The notes beneath the pieces are model-generated. The model had not been told where the DNA came from. It saw only the letters and a list, made by a program, of their open reading frames with translations, and made no database searches. DNA of 64,000 nucleotides from Devosia neptuniae (GTDB taxonomy: Bacteria; Pseudomonadota; Alphaproteobacteria; Rhizobiales; Devosiaceae): the NCBI RefSeq assembly GCF_025452235.1, contig NZ_CP104965.1:806001-870000 (forward strand), given 5' to 3'. A program made the translations under genes and the position numbers. Of the stretch, positions 60,399-64,000 are shown in pieces (the stretch's first letter is position 1; every line of letters begins with the position of its first letter).

Positions 60399-60515
60399 GG
60401 TAGGCTCCTCAATATGGGGGTTAGAAGGTCGTGAGTCAGTGCCGGCTGGCCGAGCTACGCGAGATGATGTGGGAACTTTGAGCCGCTACCCTGCTTGTTG
60501 GGATAGGAGGCTCAA

Positions 60516-60707
60516 ATGCCGAAGAAACTAGAAGTCCGCGAAGGCGACCGAATACAGGTCTGGCTAAAGGTTGCGCGGGTGGCCGATGAGCTGGATATCG
60601 CTGGCCGGCAGATCGTGACGGTTGAGCTTGTGGGGCAGCGGTTTACGGCGGCGCTGGAGCATTTCAAGGCGGGTAGAGTCGAGAGGGGGAACAACTGGCC
60701 GAATTGA
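60516..60707 (+). CDS. Small hypothetical protein
   Basis: A 63-residue protein starting MPKKLEVREGDRIQVWLKVARV, beta-rich by pattern, with a strong AGGAGG RBS. It is encoded rightward within the leftward lysis/tail region, so it may be a separately regulated cargo gene. A 56-codon frame starting at a TTG overlapping its stop (60704-60874) may follow. Function unknown. Confidence 0.55.
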   Translation: MPKKLEVREGDRIQVWLKVARVADELDIAGRQIVTVELVGQRFTAALEHFKAGRVERGNNWPN

Positions 60708-60812
60708 GAGAAAGACAGATTACCGGGTTCAGCGAGACAGATTTCGACCCATTGCAAAAAAAGATGAGACACCAGATATTAGTTGTCACACTCATGAGGG
60801 GATCAAGATTTG

Positions 60813-60986
60813 ATGCAAAACGAAGCGGCGAAGGTCGCCAAAGCCATCGAGCTTGCCGGTGCCGGTACCACTGACGCGGAGCGCTATGCCAAGGCCGCCC
60901 TTGCTGCGTTAAGAGACGGAGACAAGGTGGGTGATCTGCTTCAGGTTAAGAAGATCGATAGGGATTATATTCTAGACAGCCTGTAA
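60813..60986 (+). CDS. Small hypothetical protein
   Basis: A 57-residue helical protein starting MQNEAAKVAKAIELAGAGTTD, in the same rightward mini-cluster. It overlaps the end of the convergent beta-propeller gene by 15 bases. Weak RBS. Not recognised. Confidence 0.45.
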   Translation: MQNEAAKVAKAIELAGAGTTDAERYAKAALAALRDGDKVGDLLQVKKIDRDYILDSL

Positions 60987-61898
60987 GAGCTCAGCCACAC
61001 CGAACCCTTCTGCACCCATGTTGTTACCATTGTAGAAGCAAAGGGTCCGCCCCCCGGCATGCACAAGTCTGGGGTAGCAAAGGTGGCGCGAGTCGAACCC
61101 TTCGGAAGAAAGCTCAAGCCCGAAATTTTCGTCACGGCGCTCCCACCTAACACCATCGACTGAGAACGCCACGCCAGGGAAATAGTCTTCCCCGCCTTTG
61201 GTGCCCTTGGTGTAAAACATCATATAGCCGCGGCCGTGCCGGTAAACGGACGGCCGCCCGATCCGATACTCATCACCCTCATTATCCACGCATAGCGTGC
61301 CAGGTCGAGTGAAGGTAAGGCCATCTGGAGATGTTGTCGCCCAGATATTATACTGCGGGAAGGGCTTGCCTGCGATTAACTCCCATCCGTCACCCACTGC
61401 ATACCACACTCGCCACTCGCCGTTTTCCTGAAGAGCGGTGTGTATGGCTCGGATCGCTGTAGCACCGTGCACTCTATCCATCACCGGCGCTTCAGAGAGA
61501 CGCTGAAAAGTCTCTCCGTTGTCCGAGCTTTCTGCCGCTCCTGAGAACGCGAGAAACTTAGCTCGTTTAACCAGTTGAAAACCAACATAGTACATACGGA
61601 GCTTAACGCCCACTCTTACCACATCGCCCAAGATTACGCCGTTGTCATCAAAACAACCGTCCCTTCCCCTGTCGAGGACTGGCCTTTTGGAGACTCGCAG
61701 CACTTTCTGAGGGTCGCTCGCGCTAACGTCAACATAACCGATACGGCTTATACCTTCGCCGTCTCGGAATCCCGCATATACACGAATTTCATCTTCGCGA
61801 ATCGCGTATGGCGTCGGAGTTAGCGCGGAGTCAACCGCCCAAGGCAATGAGCCATCTTGAGCAAATACATGGCCAAGCTTGTTCCATTTGAGCGTCAT
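60972..61898 (-). CDS. Beta-propeller glycoside-hydrolase-like protein
   Basis: A 308-residue protein. Repeated blade-like segments (IRVYAGFRDGEGISRIGYVD, WRVWYAVGD, IWATTSPDGLTFT and MMFYTKGTKGG) suggest a five-bladed propeller as in GH32/43/68-type folds. Beside a tailspike gene it may modify or recognise host surface glycan. Catalytic residues cannot be assigned with confidence. No signal peptide. Confidence 0.6.
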   Translation of the reverse strand: MTLKWNKLGHVFAQDGSLPWAVDSALTPTPYAIREDEIRVYAGFRDGEGISRIGYVDVSASDPQKVLRVSKRPVLDRGRDGCFDDNGVILGDVVRVGVKLRMYYVGFQLVKRAKFLAFSGAAESSDNGETFQRLSEAPVMDRVHGATAIRAIHTALQENGEWRVWYAVGDGWELIAGKPFPQYNIWATTSPDGLTFTRPGTLCVDNEGDEYRIGRPSVYRHGRGYMMFYTKGTKGGEDYFPGVAFSVDGVRWERRDENFGLELSSEGFDSRHLCYPRLVHAGGRTLCFYNGNNMGAEGFGVAELLQAV

Positions 61899-61943
61899 GT
61901 TCGCTTTTAGGCCGGTCGCAGTTTTTTTTCAAGCTATTGACGG

Positions 61944-64000
61944 CTAGAAGCTTCTAGCAGTCTCATGCAGATACCCAGCGCCAAATTCTCTAAGCGTGAG
62001 TGTGTAAGTAGGGCCGATTGCCCCGCTGACACTTCCCCTTAAAAACCCAACCCCCGTGCTCCCGCTCGCCAACGTAACGGTCCCAGCGCCCTTGTTGATG
62101 AAGATCACCTCCTGACCGAAAACTGCTCCCACTGCGCTAGCGACGGAAACTGTAGTTGTATAGACAAAAATGGGCGCAACTGGATACTTCAACAGGTCGA
62201 TCGCCGTAACGCCATCAGCATTAACAAAAACCTTGGACGGACTCCCTTTGGCGATCATGTTTGGCGTATGATTGCGAAAAAACTTCGACACATTGAATGC
62301 GTTGTCCCCAAGCTTAGATGGGGTTTCGCCGTTCTCAATTATGTAACCGACCGTCTTCGTCGGCCCGGCAGCATTGTCCGCATAAAAGGTGTTGCCCTCG
62401 ATGTCGCAGTTGGACACAAAGATTCCGGCGAATGTTGCTGTGCCGCTATCCGAGTATTGAAAGTAGCTATCCTTGATCTTCACACCGGAAAGAACGATCG
62501 AATTCTTGTCAGTGTTGATGTTGCGGAATTCGCACGAATTCACTTCACAAAAGGTGCCATCGATATACAAAGGGCGTTGTGAACGATCAGACCCACGCTC
62601 GAAGAATCCGCACCGATTGAAGCGAATACCCACACCGCCGACCTTGACGCCGTAGTCGATATTGGCTTCTGGTACGCCTGTCTCGATTGACGCCCACTCG
62701 ACCGAATTCAACCCAAAGACGCAATCATTGAAGTCTATGGAAAGCCCGTTGATAACGTCGATCGTTGGAAATTCGGTATAATGACCCTCAGGTAGCCAAG
62801 GTTCAGGCGGGTACTCACCGCACTCAAAGTGTGCCCCATTGAACACCACATTGTTGGTATTCGTATCAAGGTACATCATGAATTCAGTGTCTTCGATGTG
62901 CAGGCGATCGAACACAAGAATGTTGCTCGATCCGCCACCACCGGCACCGGTAATAAAAAGCGACGCCGCTACACCCTTGGTCCCGCACTTGATAATTGAT
63001 AGACCGCTGATCTTCATGTCCTGCATGTAGTCGAACGTCAGGCCATAAAGTGGAAAATCTTGGATTACGACATCATCGATCTGACCATCCCACCCACCGC
63101 GGCTCAGGCGGATACCAGACCCCGGACTGGAAAGTGCGGCGCCCTCTGCGATGATCTTGAAATCCCGCATGGTTGTCCCTGGTGCGTAACTGCCGGGGGC
63201 GGCACCGAAATCAAGCGCATAAGTGCTCGGCACCTCAGAGACGATCACAGACCCATAGCGATAATAGGTCGATGCCGGCCATTCAAACTGGCTCACTCTC
63301 TCGCCAACTAGATAGACGGGGTAGGTGCTACTAATCTTGGTCGTGATACGAGTTGACCCAGACGGAATGATAACGCCGATTCCGCGAGGAAATGCATAGT
63401 CGACGCACGCCTGAAACGCGGCAGAATCATCAGTGGTGCCATCGCATTTGCAGCCGAACTGGCGAAGGTTGACCATCCCGCCTTCAGATATTTCCCACCA
63501 GCCACCGTTACCGGCGTTGGTTGATCCGTCTGGCATGAAACGATCAGTTGATCGGATTTTTCCTGCATGGCTTGGCTGAACGGCGACTCGGCGATATAGG
63601 GATCGCCCGCCATCACCACCTGCATAGTAGCCGGTCAGTTCTATGGACTTTACGGCCAAATCGACAGTTGCAACTTCAACGCCGGCCTTGGAGTTATAGC
63701 GCGCCACCACGACGGTTTCTGCAGCGCCTTCGGCGGCATCGCGGGCCGCCTCAGCTGCCGCCTGGGCACTGGCTGCGTCGGCAGCACTCTGGGCTGCCGC
63801 GGCCGCGGCGCCTGCATCGATCAAAAGCTGATACTGGTTGGTGTCGTTCAGGTAGAACATCACCATCCCGGTCCACTCGCCGGCGGTAAGCGGGTTGCCC
63901 GCAAGGTTCACAACGGAGCGCGCGGCCCCACCCGAAATGGACAGCGTTAGGGCGCTTGTATTCGGAGTGACCACCTTGGCGAAGAAGATTTCAGTGGACG
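61944..64000 (-). CDS. Tailspike/tail fibre protein with parallel beta-helix (5' end outside window)
   Basis: At least 684 residues are visible; the frame is open to the window edge, so the true start is beyond 64000 and the GTG at 63974 is internal. An N-terminal virion-binding part with an Ala-rich helical linker precedes VNLRQFGCKCDGTTDDSAAFQACVDYA, the pectate-lyase-like start of a beta-helix, then many short strand repeats and a C-terminal cap. It probably binds or degrades host capsule or O-antigen and defines host range. Confidence 0.85.
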   Translation of the reverse strand, partial: STEIFFAKVVTPNTSALTLSISGGAARSVVNLAGNPLTAGEWTGMVMFYLNDTNQYQLLIDAGAAAAAAQSAADAASAQAAAEAARDAAEGAAETVVVARYNSKAGVEVATVDLAVKSIELTGYYAGGDGGRSLYRRVAVQPSHAGKIRSTDRFMPDGSTNAGNGGWWEISEGGMVNLRQFGCKCDGTTDDSAAFQACVDYAFPRGIGVIIPSGSTRITTKISSTYPVYLVGERVSQFEWPASTYYRYGSVIVSEVPSTYALDFGAAPGSYAPGTTMRDFKIIAEGAALSSPGSGIRLSRGGWDGQIDDVVIQDFPLYGLTFDYMQDMKISGLSIIKCGTKGVAASLFITGAGGGGSSNILVFDRLHIEDTEFMMYLDTNTNNVVFNGAHFECGEYPPEPWLPEGHYTEFPTIDVINGLSIDFNDCVFGLNSVEWASIETGVPEANIDYGVKVGGVGIRFNRCGFFERGSDRSQRPLYIDGTFCEVNSCEFRNINTDKNSIVLSGVKIKDSYFQYSDSGTATFAGIFVSNCDIEGNTFYADNAAGPTKTVGYIIENGETPSKLGDNAFNVSKFFRNHTPNMIAKGSPSKVFVNADGVTAIDLLKYPVAPIFVYTTTVSVASAVGAVFGQEVIFINKGAGTVTLASGSTGVGFLRGSVSGAIGPTYTLTLREFGAGYLHETARSF

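Larger units (their letters stand above)
45158..64000. mobile_element. Integrated tailed-phage prophage (left part)
   Basis: From the tRNA-Arg remnant to the window end the gene content changes abruptly: many short, overlapping unknown genes, an RNA-repair pair, nucleotide enzymes, a lysis module (endolysin, holin, spanins) and a tailspike. No integrase, repressor, terminase, portal or capsid gene is seen, so the element continues to the right of 64000. Gene arrangement is a rightward block (45424-50241) converging at a terminator on a long leftward block. Confidence 0.9.

Noticed and set aside
63974..63974. GTG at 63974 as the start of the tailspike gene
   Set aside because: The frame stays open to the window edge with sensible phage-fibre residues upstream (EIFFAKVV), so the gene is truncated by the window.

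Overview
The window reads as a high-GC alphaproteobacterial chromosome, most likely Hyphomicrobiales and possibly Devosia or a relative. This is inferred from the fused MrpAB antiporter subunit, the periplasmic-binding-protein ABC operons, the MotA/MotB pair, GC-rich dispersed palindromes and general gene style. No rRNA or intact tRNA is present to confirm it.

Chromosomal part (1-45157). 230-3353: NTF2-like protein, MFS exporter and M81 (MlrC-like) metallopeptidase. 3503-9236: a ferric-siderophore import locus with divergent arms, ATPase and two permeases leftward, two paralogous binding proteins and a thioredoxin-fold ferredoxin rightward, around a palindromic control region. 9463-13803: RND efflux pair. 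13807-19846: a complete Mrp Na+/H+ antiporter operon (AB fused, C, D, E, F, G). 20773-22536: flagellar stator MotA/MotB. 22533-29099: a ribitol-type catabolic operon (binding protein, ATPase, permease, ribitol 2-dehydrogenase-like SDR, FGGY pentulose kinase) with an AraC regulator. 29374-37303: a LacI-controlled sugar regulon (FAD oxidoreductase, MalEFGK-type ABC importer, acetyl-xylan-esterase-like hydrolase) with matching LacI-type operator boxes at 29347 and 32042. 38079-39110: an unusual MerR-ATPase fusion. 39197-45122: probable organosulfur/cystine scavenging (flavin reductase, LysR, LLM monooxygenase, polar amino-acid ABC importer) plus a frameshifted DUF3088 gene.

Prophage part (45158-64000, continuing beyond the right edge). 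A 53-nt piece of the 3' half of a tRNA-Arg(ACG) gene marks the left attachment site; the intact tRNA, integrase, repressor and head/tail genes are expected to the right. Rightward genes (45424-50241) are mostly small and unknown, but end in a clear RNA-repair cassette: a phosphatase-kinase in reversed T4 Pnkp domain order and a T4 Rnl1-type RNA ligase. Leftward genes (64000 to 50289) give a tailspike, a beta-propeller glycan protein, a lysis module (M15 endolysin, holin, nested Rz/Rz1), a trypsin-like protease and nucleotide-metabolism genes (HD hydrolase, dNMP kinase, phosphoesterase).

The most novel-looking feature is at 51021-51752: two diverged copies of a roughly 220-nt structured element, each just upstream of a small leftward gene. 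Both keep the same closing stem, covarying inner hairpins and hairpins with an identical six-base loop that could pair with a CGCCATG sequence in the same element. A family of TAAGCG-N4-CGCTTA inverted repeats sits in candidate prophage promoters.
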